From: Flammula alnicola
Taxonomy: Eukaryota > Basidiomycota > Agaricomycetes > Agaricales > Strophariaceae
Assembly (NCBI GenBank): GCA_015499995.1
Contig: JADNRV010000025.1
Span: 310,001 to 374,000 of the forward strand
Direction of reading: 5' to 3'
DNA length: 64,000 nucleotides
The position numbers were made by a program, and so were the translations under genes. Numbering within the stretch: the stretch's first letter is position 1; each line of letters begins with the position of its first letter. Positions 12,690 through 25,673 of this stretch are shown here, piece by piece. Below the pieces are notes generated by a model. The model was not told the DNA's origin. It saw nothing but the letters and a program-made list of their open reading frames with translations, and did no database searches.

Positions 12690-13194
12690 GGAGTCAACGT
12701 GATGGCGAACGCGTTCAAAAGTTGAAACGATAAGATTATCTAGGATTATCTGTTCCTGACCGCAATACTATTACTTAATTACTAATAAATCATGGAGCGA
12801 AGTCACATGATACGAAATCGTCCCTACCGCTGGGCGTTAAAACTTAACAGTAATAACATTATTGACGCCCGAACCGATTTCTCGGCGCTCAGGAGACACG
12901 CTTTTGAAAAAAGAACCAATGAACGGTCCGATCCTCATCGATTAGCAGCCGAACGCCGAGTTTCCCAGTAATGATGATCTGACCTATACACCAACTGGAA
13001 AGAGAATTCCCGAAGATCCAGGGCGAATAAAACGAAATGACATTGACAAGATAGCGAGGACAAGTCCGAAGAGAAGTAACCTGGGTCTAGAAGATGTGTA
13101 CCGAAAAAGAGCCATTAAAATGAGAGATATACAAAACCACAAAGTAGATCCACAAGGAACAAGGAAACATGTGTGTGCAGACATCGGAGGTTGA
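12690..13194. other. Intergenic: BTB gene upstream region
   Basis: About 500 bases holding the BTB promoter and the 3' end of the SWIM-RING gene. The stretch 12,720-12,860 is AT-rich. No gene or clear motif. Confidence 0.35.
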
Positions 13195-14836
13195 TCAGAG
13201 TCCATAGTCCTGATAACCATAATACCGCTGGCCTCGCCTGGGTCCATGATAATCTTGGAAAGAAGATGAGTCAGTAAACAGACGCCCAACCCACAAAAGA
13301 ACGAGAAGCTTACAAGTGCTGGTATCACGCACGGGGGAGATACCCGAAACACCGGCGAGGTTGAGGTACCCTCCAGCTGCCCTTGAGGGGCCAGCAGCTG
13401 CACCAGCAGGAGGGGCAAGAACCCATCGGGCACGGCACCAGACGCAAGTTAGATCCTTGCTCGTGCTCGCAGCTGTTCGTTGCCCTAGAACGCACAAGTC
13501 AGTAACCGTCGACAACACAAAGAACGAAAGGCACGAAAAACATACATTGACCGAAACATTCCTTGTGAAGAGCGTTGCCGCAATCTTCGCAGAAGACAAG
13601 AGAGGCCTCGGCGACGCCGTGCATGCCGTCGTAGCAGACGGGGCAGTCGTCGTCGGGGCCTGGGATGCGCTTGTTCTTGTTGGAGGTAGCCTGCACCGTG
13701 CTTGTGGTGGCCTTGCCGGTCGCGCGGGCATAGGCTTCGCGGACATGAGCATGAGCCATTGAATTAGGAGCGAGGGGGGCCTCTGCGAAAATTTCTTGAA
13801 GTTCGCTTGTAAGCAGAGCCCTGGAATAAGAATCGTTAGCAGGCGAAAAAAAAGAAGGGGGATGAGGGCGTACTTTTGGTACCAATGACCAGACTGACGA
13901 GTAACTTGAAGAACTGGAAGGGGTTATTTAGTATATAAGAAGGGTTTGATACTATGTTCTACAAACCTTTCAAAAATATGAATAACTGATTTGAAAGAAA
14001 ATAAGCTCGTGAAATAAGGGAGCAGGAAAGAAGTCCACGCACGATATGCTTGCAATGATTTCCTTTACATGCATCAGGGCCTAAGGCGATACTTCGCGTC
14101 AATGTGGAGTTCAGGTATGTAGTGAAACAACGCACAGTTGCATCGTGGTTTGCGATCGATAGTGACAGTGTAAACCTGAAACAAGACCTTAACTGAAAAC
14201 CACCTCTCAGGACACTGAATTGCTTACATTTCCAGTAGAGCCCAAGACACTGAATTCTTCCTTGAGTTCCCCATCGACTCGACTCCGATCAATCATAAAG
14301 ATCCTGCAATTCATGTTAAGCATCACAAAGCCAGAAGATCCACAACCGAAAGCTTACCTTTGAGTCATGACGCGCTCGACTCGGTCCAAAATATTCTGAG
14401 GGCATCGAGGCTTGAACATCGCCCCGCGTTTTTCGGGGTTTTCAGCCTGGGAGCCACTCGGTTCAGAGCCAGCAGCGGCTTTCTTTCGTCCTCTCTTAGC
14501 TGGCGCAGAAACGGACTGTTGGCTTGGTCCTGCCTGATAAGAAGAGCTCGCGGCAGGGGCTGGTGCTGGTTGACTGGCTGTTGATGCTCGCTTGCCGCGT
14601 GGAGCGCGTGGTTTTTTCGCTGCAGGCGGCTTCAGAGGAGATGAGAGGGGTTCAGAAGTCGCAGACCATGACGTTTGTGGCGGGTTAACGCGCGCTTTTT
14701 TCGAAGGAGAAGGCCAGTCGAGTGCACCACTCATGACATCTGCTTCTGACACCGGTCTGCCTGGAGAGCTGCTCGGTGCCTGGGACGGCCTCCACACGAC
14801 GAATTCACCATCGGCTTTGCGCTTGCTAAGGACCAT
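13195..14836 (-). CDS. SWIM plus RING zinc-finger protein, candidate E3 ubiquitin ligase
   Basis: Exon 1 starts at MVLSKRKADGEFVVWRPSQ. It encodes about 160 residues of basic, Pro/Ala/Ser-rich sequence with nuclear-localisation-like clusters (PSKKAR, AKRGRKKAA), then MFKPRCPQNILDRVERVMTQR. Short exons give IFMIDRSRVDGELKEEFSVL and VYTVTIDRKPRCNC, and then PDACKGNHCKHI after an intron. Together CxC...CxH is the SWIM zinc-binding signature. The RING-like part is CPVCYDGM...FCEDCGNALHKECFGQ, closed in the next exon by CVWCRARWV. The tail is Gly/Ala-rich and ends in QRYYGYQDYGL with the stop at 13,195. SWIM plus RING order is known from eukaryotic ubiquitin ligases. Ligase activity is inferred from that order only. 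Confidence 0.8.
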
Positions 14837-15679
14837 GCTAAGCGAGTTTCTAGTTTGGAAGAAGAAAAGAAGCGGCTTTTATATGTAAATTGTGGAAGGC
14901 CTGGTAGGCCAGTGTTACAAGCGGGTCAGGAAGATAAGATAGACAAGCATGGTTGGCGCGACAAGGGCTGCCGACGCTGCCGATACCTTCCCACGGTCCA
15001 CCAAGCACTCCCGCCCTTTGACATCCTGACTCTTGATCTGTCTCTCCCATCTTCCCGCGCATGGCCCGCCTAATTCGCGCGCATCTGACAGTCCCCGGCT
15101 ACCTGAGATATGCAATGTGACATATAGTTTCCTGTACACCTGCAACGACCAAGGGTGACTCGATTCTACCGACGACTCCGTGTCTTAATCGAGTCCATGG
15201 TCAAGGAAATATTAGTACATGAATCGACTGGATTCAATGGGACTGCCTGGCCTCAGAGTTCAGAATCATCCATATGGCATGGATTTTATTGTCTGGGTCA
15301 TTTCTTTCGCAGGACTGTCTTAGCCGCCTCTTTGCCAGAATCGATACGTCCTTTTTTGTGTTCTTTTGTTCTATAAACGGTCTCTGGCGCCAGAGCTTGG
15401 TTGGTTGCTTGATTTTCTCGGATGCGCGGATGGCCTTCTTGTACTAGTATCTGCTTTTAGCCTTATTCCTCCAGCGGAGTCGCCCTTTCATTGTATATGG
15501 GTTCCGTACCTTAGAAACCCTCCTGCAGATGGAGCGTCCACTGAGCCTCTTATGGAATAACCGATCGATAGCTCATGGACAATACATCAGCTTCTTATTG
15601 TTGCCCAAGAAACTTAAAAAGACGCAAGGTCGTCAGCACTCGTACCACTTGGTTGATTGCTCACTATCAATATCCATCG
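14837..15679. other. Intergenic between divergent genes
   Basis: About 840 bases between the SWIM-RING start (minus) and the next plus-strand start. It must hold both promoters. Open frames on both strands are short. No repeats or RNA genes were seen. Confidence 0.4.
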
Positions 15680-17419
15680 ATGTCATCAACTGAAAGTTCC
15701 AACAACTTGAACACCTCAGAGCTTGCTCGCTGTTTAGCTAACATGCAAAGGTATCCCAGGGATGGCGAAGATGATCCAATTGGGCTCCTAGAAAAGGCAA
15801 TATCTGAACTCAGGCGGCTCCGAGCTCAGTTACAAGGCCCAGCATCGCTCATGGCACACCAGTTATTATTCGCGGAATTGGAGATCACAAAACTATCATC
15901 GGCTGCTAGATTTCTGAAGGGGTATTTAAACGCGCATCCAGAAGAAGATGCTGATGTGAGTTATCTATGCATGCTATACAGATTACTCACTACGACCTCA
16001 CTCGATATCGACCTGATCCTTGACCTGGGAATCCACAGATTGCATCGTTTGGAGGAGTCACCGAATCACACTATGAACGCCTAGGTGTCACTCTGAAGAC
16101 TCTCGCACACGACGCGACTTTCTCTACCAAGATCAACCAAGATCTCGCCCAGTTGGGGATGAAGCAAAAAATCGACCATTTCTGGGATAATCGCAAATTC
16201 ATACACGCAGAGGACTTCGATTTTTACGCGAAGACGGTAATTCAGTAATTCTGAGCTCACTTAGCCCTATTTCTGATAACGCTTTCCCTCCTTCTATCAG
16301 TCAAATGGTGGCAGCGACTCTTTGGTCCGCTATTTTTTCTTGGAACTCAAAATTCTCTATTCCGAGGAGTTGGATCTGGATCCGTTGCTTCTATACAACA
16401 TGAACATGAACGTAGGACCGGAAGACCCAATTACAATATCGTATAACCCTGAAGGCGCGCAGAAAAAATGCGTAACCTTCGTTCGTGGTGCTTCCACCAT
16501 CGCCTACGTTTTCTTTTCCCAAATCGGAGGATCAGAATTCAGGCAAGGTCAAACTTCTGAAGGTCTGTTCCCTAACCGCTCATTTAAATGTTGGAATTTG
16601 ACGGAATTATTGGCTATCGCGACAGAAAAAAAGGAGTTGAGTTCCCTTTACCCTCTTACCCTCGAAACCCTTGTCGAGGACCCCAAATATCGAGGACTTT
16701 TCGAGGACAATTTTTTCTTACAATTCGCTGAATATCATAAACCCATCCAAAGCCGTATCCCGCAAGTCATCGTGGAATGTCTAGCTGTGTGAGTGCTCTT
16801 CAATATCTCGATACCTCTGGTACCTTATCCTCCTTGACTTTCAGAATGCAAAAGACCAAGTAAGTGGTATATTTTTCGGTTCTTGCCTTAGGATTCGTTA
16901 ACCTCGTAGTCAATTTCAGCAAAAAGCAAGTGGCCTGGTGCTTGACTACGGGACTGGAATGGATTTTTGGGATTATGTCGGAAGGTGCTGAGAGGGTTTG
17001 CTATTTGACTGATCCGGTAAAGACAGACGATGCCAAAGTTCTCCACGACGTCTCCGTGACAGCCGCATATTGGGTATGTGTTCAATCTGTGATGGATTCG
17101 GCTTTGCTATATAAGCTGACCACATTGGATAATGCAAGGCGATGGCCCCATCTCAGAAAATACTCCAGCTCTTTTAACGTATCATCGTGAAATCAAGAAC
17201 CAATGTCAAAGTCAATCGCTTTCGCTCAAGACCGGCACTCAAGAGGGTATTGTAAACGAATCCGTTTTTGTCGCAAACATTCAAGCTTTTATCCGAACGA
17301 AACATATGTATGAACGCGCAATTCAAGGAGTAGCAGTAACATCAGCAATTTACTTGTCCGCCTTTTTCCGCTTTTCGACTTTTTTTCAGGGTAAATCAAT
17401 AGGAATTAGGCGAAATTAG
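15680..17419 (+). CDS. Uncharacterised multi-exon protein
   Basis: I do not recognise a named domain. The start is taken as ATG 15,680 (MSSTESSNNLNTSELARC); an in-frame ATG at 15,575 is possible. Exon 1 is helical (IGLLEKAISELRRLRAQLQG) and runs to a GTGAGT donor at about 15,955. Exon 2 from about 16,040 reads FGGVTESHYERLGVTLKTLA and DHFWDNRKFIHAEDFDFYAK. Exon 3 (about 16,303-16,790) has CVTFVRGASTIAYVFFSQIG and TLETLVEDPKYRGLFEDNFF. Later exons give QVAWCLTTGLEWIFGIM, ENTPALLTYHREIKNQ and GIVNESVFVANIQAFIRTKHM. All exons join in frame, so the gene looks intact. It is cytosolic by appearance, with no signal peptide or clear membrane segment. Confidence 0.6.
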
Positions 17420-17873
17420 ATGGTTTGTCAGCAGGTTTCCATGCCAACTTTTGTATGGGCTTTTTTAGCCTGCCTCTTTCACGCGTTTTAACCGCTCTCC
17501 TGACGGATCTCGTAATACCTGTCAAAATGAAACATTAGAGAAAGGCGTCCAGACTCCACAGTGTCCACACAACTCGAATTTTATTGAATATTGAGCTTTT
17601 TGCTCAACTGCTGCTCATTCTTCGCAAAAGCTCGCAAATTCCTTGACCACTATCAGGGGCCCAGTACTTTCCTCGATAATCGATTGTTATTGTGCCGGAT
17701 TTATACGCTGTCAGCGCCTTGGTTCCACACGTCAGTCTGTCTTCAGCGCCATCAGGCTATGCTACTTCAGATATAAAGGAATCACATCCGATGCCAGACG
17801 CTTCCCGATGCCCTTCATATCGACCACAAGGCCATAGTGCAAGTCAAGGATCCGACAATAGCGCCCAGACATC
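17420..17873. other. Intergenic, no gene seen
   Basis: About 450 bases. It contains the 3' side of the uncharacterised gene and the upstream region of the TPR pseudogene. Only short overlapping open frames occur. Confidence 0.35.
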
Positions 17874-20800
17874 ATGGCTGATCCTCTATCTGTGACCCTC
17901 GCAGTGATTACCCTTGCAACAGCGTTAAAGGATATCATTGAGCTAGGTCAAAAGATCAAAGAATCCTTCGCCCAGGTATGTCCGTACATGTACCAGCTTT
18001 GCTTCAGGATTTCAACTTCGACTCGTCATTCGGCCAGGTTTCGAAGAACCTTCAAAATGGGAAAAGGCTAGCTTTCGAAATGCTAGACACTCTTTACAAG
18101 CTCCAGAAGTTCTGCGACGAGCACTACGCGGTCTTGAATGCCTCCACTGAAATGAAGATCGCGCTTCAGAAATTAGCAGAGTAAGTGCCTCGCTGATTGA
18201 TTTCCTCACATATAATGATTGGTCTTGTACTAGGAACATGAAATCGGTTTATATGGACTGTTGTAAATTGATTCCACCTTTGCCTGAAAAGCGAATAGCC
18301 CGGTTCAAGATTACCTTCAATATGTGGAAGAATGGAGACAAAGTTGAAGGACTCATCACGGAGCTCAAGAATCACATTAATGGGTGCCATACCCAGTTTA
18401 TGGCAAGTATATGTCTTGGACTATAGTGGCCTCTCTAACACATATCGTAGATGTTCACTATGATGAGGATTGAAGCCCTCCTTGTCGTCGTACAGCAGTC
18501 GAATGCAGACGGAGTCAACATTCTCCGACGGGAGATCTCCGAGATAAGAGTGTCCGACCAACAATTATCCGCCTTCGCTGGAGCGAGCTCTACGACCATG
18601 TCGAAGCGTCCCTCAAGTATTACCGAGGGCGTCATTTCCGACATGTACCTTCGTGTACAAATCAATGCCATCAACGAATCATTAACTCAACTATCCACCA
18701 TGTCGATCCAATACGTCGCAGAACCTCAGGAACAATACGTTCTTCCATTTCAACCTCTCCTGGATACTTCCTTTCTGCCTAGAGACAGGAACGCTCTGCA
18801 CCGCGATGTCGTCAACCGAACGCTAGAGGTCCAAGCATTGCTTCAAAACCACCCGAGCACTCTATCAATTCAAGACGGCGCATGGGAGATGGTCAACCTC
18901 ACGCTCGGGCTCTACGACTTGAATATGTACGAAGAGGCTGCCGAGATGGGCCTCTGGGCTGTCAACCTCTTTCGAACATTGGTGGCTGTGCACCGGATAT
19001 TTACACGCCTTATCTCATTCATGCTCTTCGGCATTTATCGAGATTCTACCAGGAAGTCCACGATTTGGACGGAGCGTACACCGCCATCGAGGAATGCGTC
19101 GAAATTAGCCGAGGTCAACAGACGCATTTAACCCCCGTGCAGCTTAGGATTCAATTCGGTGGAATTTTGACGACATATGGGGCATTCGTAAGTGTCAAAG
19201 AGGGACCCGCGAGATCGCTCGAAGTCGCGGAAGAGGCCGTCAAGGTCTTCGAGGACATATTTCAATTTCCGGTACCTTTATCGCCCGACAGGCCGGAAAA
19301 TGTGCTCGAAGTCGATCCCGATTTTCTGCGAAAGCTATGGTCAGAAGAGATGTCGGAAAAAGCCATTTGCGACTATGCTCGTGCCATTCGTCAGCTCGGT
19401 TTCAGTCTTTCGACGTCGGCCGTGTTAAAGACTCTATCGCCGCTAGAATTACAGCCTTTACAATCTTTCACGACGTCTGCCTGCGTTACCCCGACTCTTC
19501 GATGGAATTGGAGTTGGCCGACATTTTGTTCAATATGAGGGAGGAGCTTTCCGACCCTTCATTCCTCGAGAGCGATTGTTACCCTGGCTCGACGAATGCA
19601 TCAAAATTTACCGCAAATATGCCCAATGGAACGCAGAAAAACACGGGAGGTCCTTATGTGATGCGCTATGGGAGAAGGCATACGTCCTCGGACAACTGGA
19701 GCGAGATGCAGAGGCCCTCGAGGTCTGGAAGGAGACAATCGATTTGGCAAAGCAGCTCGTCGCAGACCAAATTTACCTGGCGGACGTACTGTATCAAGTC
19801 AGCTGGAGCCTTCGCACCTTGCAACGCCATGACGAGGCAGCTATGATGCGTACGGAATCCGTCAAGACCTATCAAACCGTCCTCAAAACCACCTCGGAAA
19901 CTGAAGCGGATGGATACTATGATCTAGCCATAGACTTACGACTCGCTGGCCGTTTTGAAGAAGCCATACAAGCGGCTGAGAATGCTCTCACGCAGTATCG
20001 TACCCTGGCGTTTGCGAACCCGGATCAGTTCACGAAGAAAGTTGCTCGTGGGTTAACTACCTTGGCCAATACACTCCTCAGCGCAGGCCAATGCGACACT
20101 GCTCTGAATGAAGGCTACGAAGCCTTGGCTCTCTACGAGAAGCTCATTCATATGGATCCCGGTGTTGTCCCTCAATACATATTCTCGTTACGGATTAACG
20201 GCGTCGGCCGCACTGGTTTCAGATAATGAAGCCAAGTCCATTGAACGTACGAAAGACGTCGCTCGCCATTTCCGTGCGCTTTCTGTTCAATACCAGTCTG
20301 AGGTTGGCTTAGGAGCAGCCGATGCGGAATTAAATCACGCCTGCAACCTCGAAAGACTCGGGCGCATCGAAGAAAGCAGCCGCTGTATCCAAGACCTGCT
20401 GGGGAAATGGAAAGACACGTACGGGCCTGTTGACACTGCGGAGGCCGCTGTACTGTATATTGATTGCAGTATCACTTACGCCTGCATTCTCGACAACCAA
20501 GGGCATTCGGACCGCGCATTGGAGCTTATGGCAAAATCCATCGATATTGGCAAACCGTTCTCTGCTGCCAGCCCCAGTGTGGCGTCCCGAACCGCAGGTT
20601 CATGTATCGCCAAGTGCATTTACTCCGGGAGCTGGGTCGGTATCCCGAAGCGCTACACGCCAGCAAGGAGACCATGTCATTCGTCCGCCATACTCCCTTG
20701 GAGCAACTTACAGATTTTGTGGGAGTCTCCATGCTGCCTCGCTCGCATTGCTCTACAGTACAAGACACGACGAAGCTATTGAGACTGCGAAAGAGGCCGT

Positions 20801-21482
20801 CAAAGTTTGCCGAAGCGTACCCATGGAAGAATACAGCCGAAAATACAAAGATGCGCTCTTGTACCTCCCTCGATGTTTATATTCGTTATCAGCAGGTCTT
20901 GCGGATTCTGGAAACAAAGCTGAAGCATTAACGTATGCTCGACAAGCTGTCCAAGAAGCTCTCAGCTAAAATCCGAACCTTGGCTTTCTTGATCGGTTCT
21001 TGAGCCAACCTACATGGACGTTCTTCATAATCTATCAGTCTGTTTGCTGGCTAATGGCGATGTCGCAGCAGCAGCAGATATTTTAGCGAGGTGAAGACGT
21101 TCTTGGAGAAGCAACTGAAGTCGCGAACCGGGATATACACCGACCTGGCAGTAGTTTTGCACTCAGCTGGGGTCCTGTACTGTGCCTCGGTCGACACGAA
21201 GAAGGGATGGCTGCGGCTTACGAACTATCGATATTGCAGGCGCGTCTTGCTACCGTCTTCCCCAGCCTGGCTCGGCAAGTCAAACTCGTTATGGATCACA
21301 ACATGAAGCGAGGTTCCACGCAGGCACTACTACAGATCAAGCACAAACTGGAATGCGCCATCAGGACGAACATTGGCCTGATAACATCCACCTTCAAGCC
21401 CCAACATAGAGCACACCTTGTTACATGGAGGAGCGTATTCCGGACTTCGACCACCGATCTTTTGAGCTACGCTCCAACCTGA
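17874..21482 (+). pseudogene. Decayed TPR-repeat protein with STAND-type (Helo-like) N-terminus
   Basis: The N-terminus MADPLSVTLAVITLATALKD resembles the helical N-terminal domain of fungal STAND/NLR-like proteins. Four exons (17,874 to about 18,450) precede a long helical exon. Tetratricopeptide repeats follow, for example LGLYDLNMYEEAAEMGLWAV, LGQLERDAEALEVWKETI, LRLAGRFEEAIQAAENAL, LLRELGRYPEALHASKE and LADSGNKAEALTYARQAV. No NACHT or NB-ARC ATPase is seen. The reading frame changes at least seven times without plausible introns: near 18,993 (one base lost within HPDIYTPY), 19,410, 19,560, 20,190, 20,575, 20,735 and 21,087. That many shifts cannot be sequencing noise at ordinary quality. 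I conclude it is a pseudogene of a repeat-family immune-type or regulatory protein. Confidence 0.8.
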
Positions 21483-21616
21483 TTGCTGGTTCACAATCAG
21501 GGAATCCTAGGCATGGATTATATTGACGGATATACCAACAAGGCAACGCCTTTCGTATTTCAATAATTTATGTAACAATATTGTACACATACTACATCTC
21601 CAGCCCATGCTTTTGT

Positions 21617-24600
21617 TCATTGTTCAAAACAATTCAACAACGGCCTCTCTGCCGACATAACACCTACAACTTTGCTTTCAAAGTCCAATAGACCTCCGCC
21701 CCGGTACATCACCAAATCAGGGATCGAGAATAGTGGCCGCACCAGCCCCAATGCCTTGTGGAGGTTCGTAGATGCAAGAGCCAGTGCTTGAGATTTGCTT
21801 ATCGTCCCGTTCGATTCAAGTGCAGCCTAGAAGGGGTATCATACGTCAGTTCCCCAAGTGGCATATGACGGTAAATCGTAAGGAAGGAGTTACCCAGGCG
21901 ATTTCGAACCGAGTATTTCGTGCGCTTGACTCGTCTACAACGCCAATGGCAACATTCACGCCCGCATCCAACAAGGTCGTTACGGCACTCATCTCGGACA
22001 GAGGGGGGCCGGGAAGTCTACAGACACATAAAAGTGATTGGTGTCCTGCGAATTGAAGAGTCGGACCATAACAAAACAGAACAACTTACATTCTCCTTCT
22101 CTCCCAGACGCAGGATACGGCCTCGACGACGTCAAAATGACGCTAACACCTGCAGTAGCGATTTCTTTTGCCAGAAGGTGTGCCTCCGTACCACCGGAGA
22201 AGGTGAGCTTCAACGTTTTCCCACACTGCGTTCATAGTCGGCTTTCAGACTGAGAAGTGTTGTCATGATGTCAGCATTCTCGACGGACACCACCAACGGT
22301 ATTTGACCCTATATACGATAAGCAATCCCGTCAGAGGCTATTGGCACTTCAAAGGGCGAAAGAAACAACATGCTCACCTCGCGAACCTTTCCCCACGCAC
22401 CAGCCTCAGACCGATCTATATTCTCTTTCCCACCAAATAGCAACGCCTCAGGGCCGCAACCTGGGTGCTGACGCTTACTGGCAGCGAAAAGCTCAACGTC
22501 ACATGCAAAGCCGTCTCTGGCTGCACTATGGCCTTTGCGAGGCATGTGGTGCGCCAACGCTGAACGCCGTAGAGATCCCTTGGAGAAACCATAACCGGAT
22601 GGGGCGGTGATAGCGGTCGTCACACCTGACCTATACGCAAGCCTACGAAGTCAAAGGGGCAAAAGGAAAGAAAGATAAGTCAGCGGAAGGGTCGAGGTAG
22701 GGAAGAGGTGGTAAAGAAGCTGAAGCTTACAATGTACCCCGTCCTTCAAACGTGAGTCCGTCCACGGCCCTGATGAGCCCTCCTTCCTTGCCTTTAGAGA
22801 GCAGAGGAGGTAAATCGCCGCCAATAAGTGGGTCGAACACGGGGCCGTCATTCGTCGAGGGCTCCAGTCGTATCTCCACGAGGCCAATTGGCGACCCGTA
22901 CGTCGTTAGCCCGGTCCGATGGAACCACCATGCAGATCAATTTGAACCTCTCCTCCTCCTCGACGTCTGAAGGAGCAGAAGCACAAGAGTCCGCTGGCCT
23001 CTGAATGCAGACGATCTTTCCATCTTCCACAAGCACCACCCTGCCCTCTGGGAAAACGCTGTCATTACCAGCACCAGCGTCGTCAAACACAGTCTCGAGT
23101 GCGTGCTCGTCGTCCATCTCGTTGAAGCCTATCAGGCTCTTCACGCCTACAACCCTGACCCTCCCACCCCGGCCGACAACTTTGTGCCCTGTCAAGGGCG
23201 GCAGACCTTCCCATCGCACCGTATCGTTCTTCTCCTTATCCCAGTTCGGTGTTTCCGGGAGCTCCTGGAAAGCAGCGGGCTTCTCGAGGGGGTATGGGTG
23301 TGATAGCTGCGCGATGCCGTCGACGTACACCTGGGTTGGCGTTGCACCCAAGGTGAGGGGATGTGAATCCCAGATGACGATGTCTGGAAGAACGCGGTGT
23401 CAGAGCCTGGATTAATAGTACTTAATGAAAGGAGCAGGCATACCAGCGTCGTATCCTACAATTCCATGGCATCCGAATCAATAAGAGAAATAATGACGAA
23501 ATAAAGTGGATACTACACGCACCTTCAGCTATCGTTCCAACCCGATGCCCAAGCCCAGCCGCTCGAGCCGGCACCGACGTAACAGACGCAAGTGCCAACG
23601 CAGGGTTCAATCCATAGTAATGCGCCTGCTGAGCTTCGAATAGCAAAATATCGACTGGTTGATGACTGGATGGTCCGACTGGGATACGTGTTACGTGTTG
23701 CACGGTCAGCGCAGATACAACTTGTTTGTTTGAAGGTACATAAACGGGAGAGAGCAGCTTGCCTTCATCACTACTGGAATTCCGTGCTCTGCGAGGATGC
23801 GAGGGGCGAACTCGGAGCCGCGGTATGCTTCGCGTTTCTTCCTATATACGTGGAGAGCTACGTCAGTTTCAAGTCGACCGTGAACAAACGAGAAAAGACC
23901 GTCGTACCACCTAAAGTTGCTGGCGAAGAGTGCGATGGACGGAGCGCCACCCTGCAGCAACGAAAGAGACATCAAGCATTGAGAATGGACAAACAGAGAA
24001 AACTATGAACGGACGCACCCATGTCTTCTTAAGCAATCAGGGACGAGGTATGTCTCCCTGCGTGGTGGAAGGACGCGACTGGGAACTTGAATTCATTCGA
24101 GAGACGAACGATGCCGTCGAGGTCTACAGCCTGCAGCACAAGGAAAGCCGAGTCAGCGAAAAATTCAGTAATATAGCATACTCGAGTATACTCAGTAAAC
24201 CCACACCAAATACTTACTTCATAGCAATGGATCGAAAGCTAGCAACACCCATCATCGATAAGATTACCAACACGACCACCATTAAACGAGAACGGCATGC
24301 ATACCTTAACCCGCCCCCTCAGAACATCAACCAACGATTCCCACTGCAAATCCTCCGGGAACTCTGCTGACCCCTCCAGTGCATCCCATTCTCCCGCTTC
24401 GACCTTCGCACAAAATGCGTCTTGGGCATCGCGAATCGTGCGCGCTTCGTCGTACGCATGACGGAAGTTCCACTGGCCATCCATGCGCGTTTGGCCGTAG
24501 AGCCTGTCAGGGTTTTCGCCTGTAAGGAAAAAAAGGGGGAGAAGATGAGTTCTGGGAGGTCCGCCGGAGGAAAGACGAGGAGAGGAGATACTGACCACAT

Positions 24601-25673
24601 GCATGTCTAATTTGAAGGAGAAGGAAGGAAGGAGAAAGGGTTAGCAACTATGTTATGGAGGCAGAGAAAGGACGGACTTCATGTGCCTCCAACGGATGTA
24701 GTCGGTCCCGTTTGGCGAATGCGTCAATGTCAGGGGCGGTTCGATGACTTTGGACGTAGCTGAACGTTCAGCTGTTGGGCGCAGTTTGATCACGAAGGCT
24801 TGTCCACCTATACGATGTAAAATTCGGCTTCAGCTTGTCTTCTTCTCTGAGAACGAGTAGGAGGAGTAGAAGGATGATAACATGGAAAGACGCTACGTAC
24901 CCATGTTATTCGCGCTGCCAGGAAGGACCTGGGCGGTCGTCACCCCTCCTGCTATGGCCAACTCGTATGACGCGTCATGAGTGTTCAGCCCATCGATACT
25001 TCTGAGCCAGGGAAGGATAGGAGATTTGCGCGAGTTTCCGTCGGAGGCACCTACATGTAACGCATAAAGTGGGAAGACTGTATATACATCCTTGAAAATA
25101 CTTACCAGACAGCGCAGGAGAGCTATACACCCCGATATGCGAATGCAAGTCCACCAAACCGGGAGTGACCCACTTCCCACCGACGTCCTGCACTCTCAGC
25201 TTTCCGCCTCCTCGCGCCTGAGCAGCTGCAAGTAGGCTGGGAGGTATGTAGCCTACAGCGATGATGACGCCCTTGTCGAGCAGGACATCGCCATACACCA
25301 CCTCTGTGCCGTTCCGCGCCCCAGTCCATATCTTCGCGTTCTTTAGCAGGGTGGGAGGTGTGCCGGGCACCCAGCGGTCGCTTCCATTGCGTGTGCGCGA
25401 GGACGTCTTAAACGACGATGGCGGGCCTGCTGGGGTGTGTATGTTCGAGCATTTGGAGATCAAGGACGCTCGGTGGGTGTTGTCGTTAACATGGAGGGTT
25501 GCCAGTTGCCAGAGGTCGTGGGAGAACGAAAAGACGACCTGGACGACAATGGCACAGAAAACAAGTGCCGATACTCGTTGAAAGAGTTTCCTAGACTTTA
25601 CGCTGGGTTTAACGTCGTTTGCCGACGCAGACGAACCCTTCGCCATGGTCGTACAGTTGAAGGTATTCCGCAA
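21617..25673 (-). CDS. Two-lobed amidohydrolase (imidazolonepropionase-like), membrane-anchored
   Basis: This is a metal-dependent hydrolase of the amidohydrolase superfamily, substrate unknown. Starts are possible at 25,673 (MRNTFNC) or 25,646 (MAKGSSASAND). A hydrophobic segment VSALVFCAIVVQVVFSF near residue 45 is a signal anchor. The first lobe has the composite beta domain, then GKWVTPGLVDLHSHIG with the metal HxH, AGGVTTAQVLPGSANNMG, ASFHHAGETYLVPD, VVMKSDHPVVNSRYLLFEAQ with the conserved Asp, and the closing DADIVIWDSHPL. A second lobe repeats the plan: VEDGKIVCIQRP, GGSIGPGLTTYGSPIGLVEI, SGVTTAITAPSGYG, LKLTFSGGTEAHLLAKEI. It has lost the HxH. The stop is TGA at 21,617-21,619. There are many short introns. 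The second lobe is probably structural. Confidence 0.85.

Noticed and set aside
18451..21482. Reading the TPR region as several separate small genes
   Set aside because: The pieces continue one repeat array across frame changes and lack starts, stops and promoters of their own.
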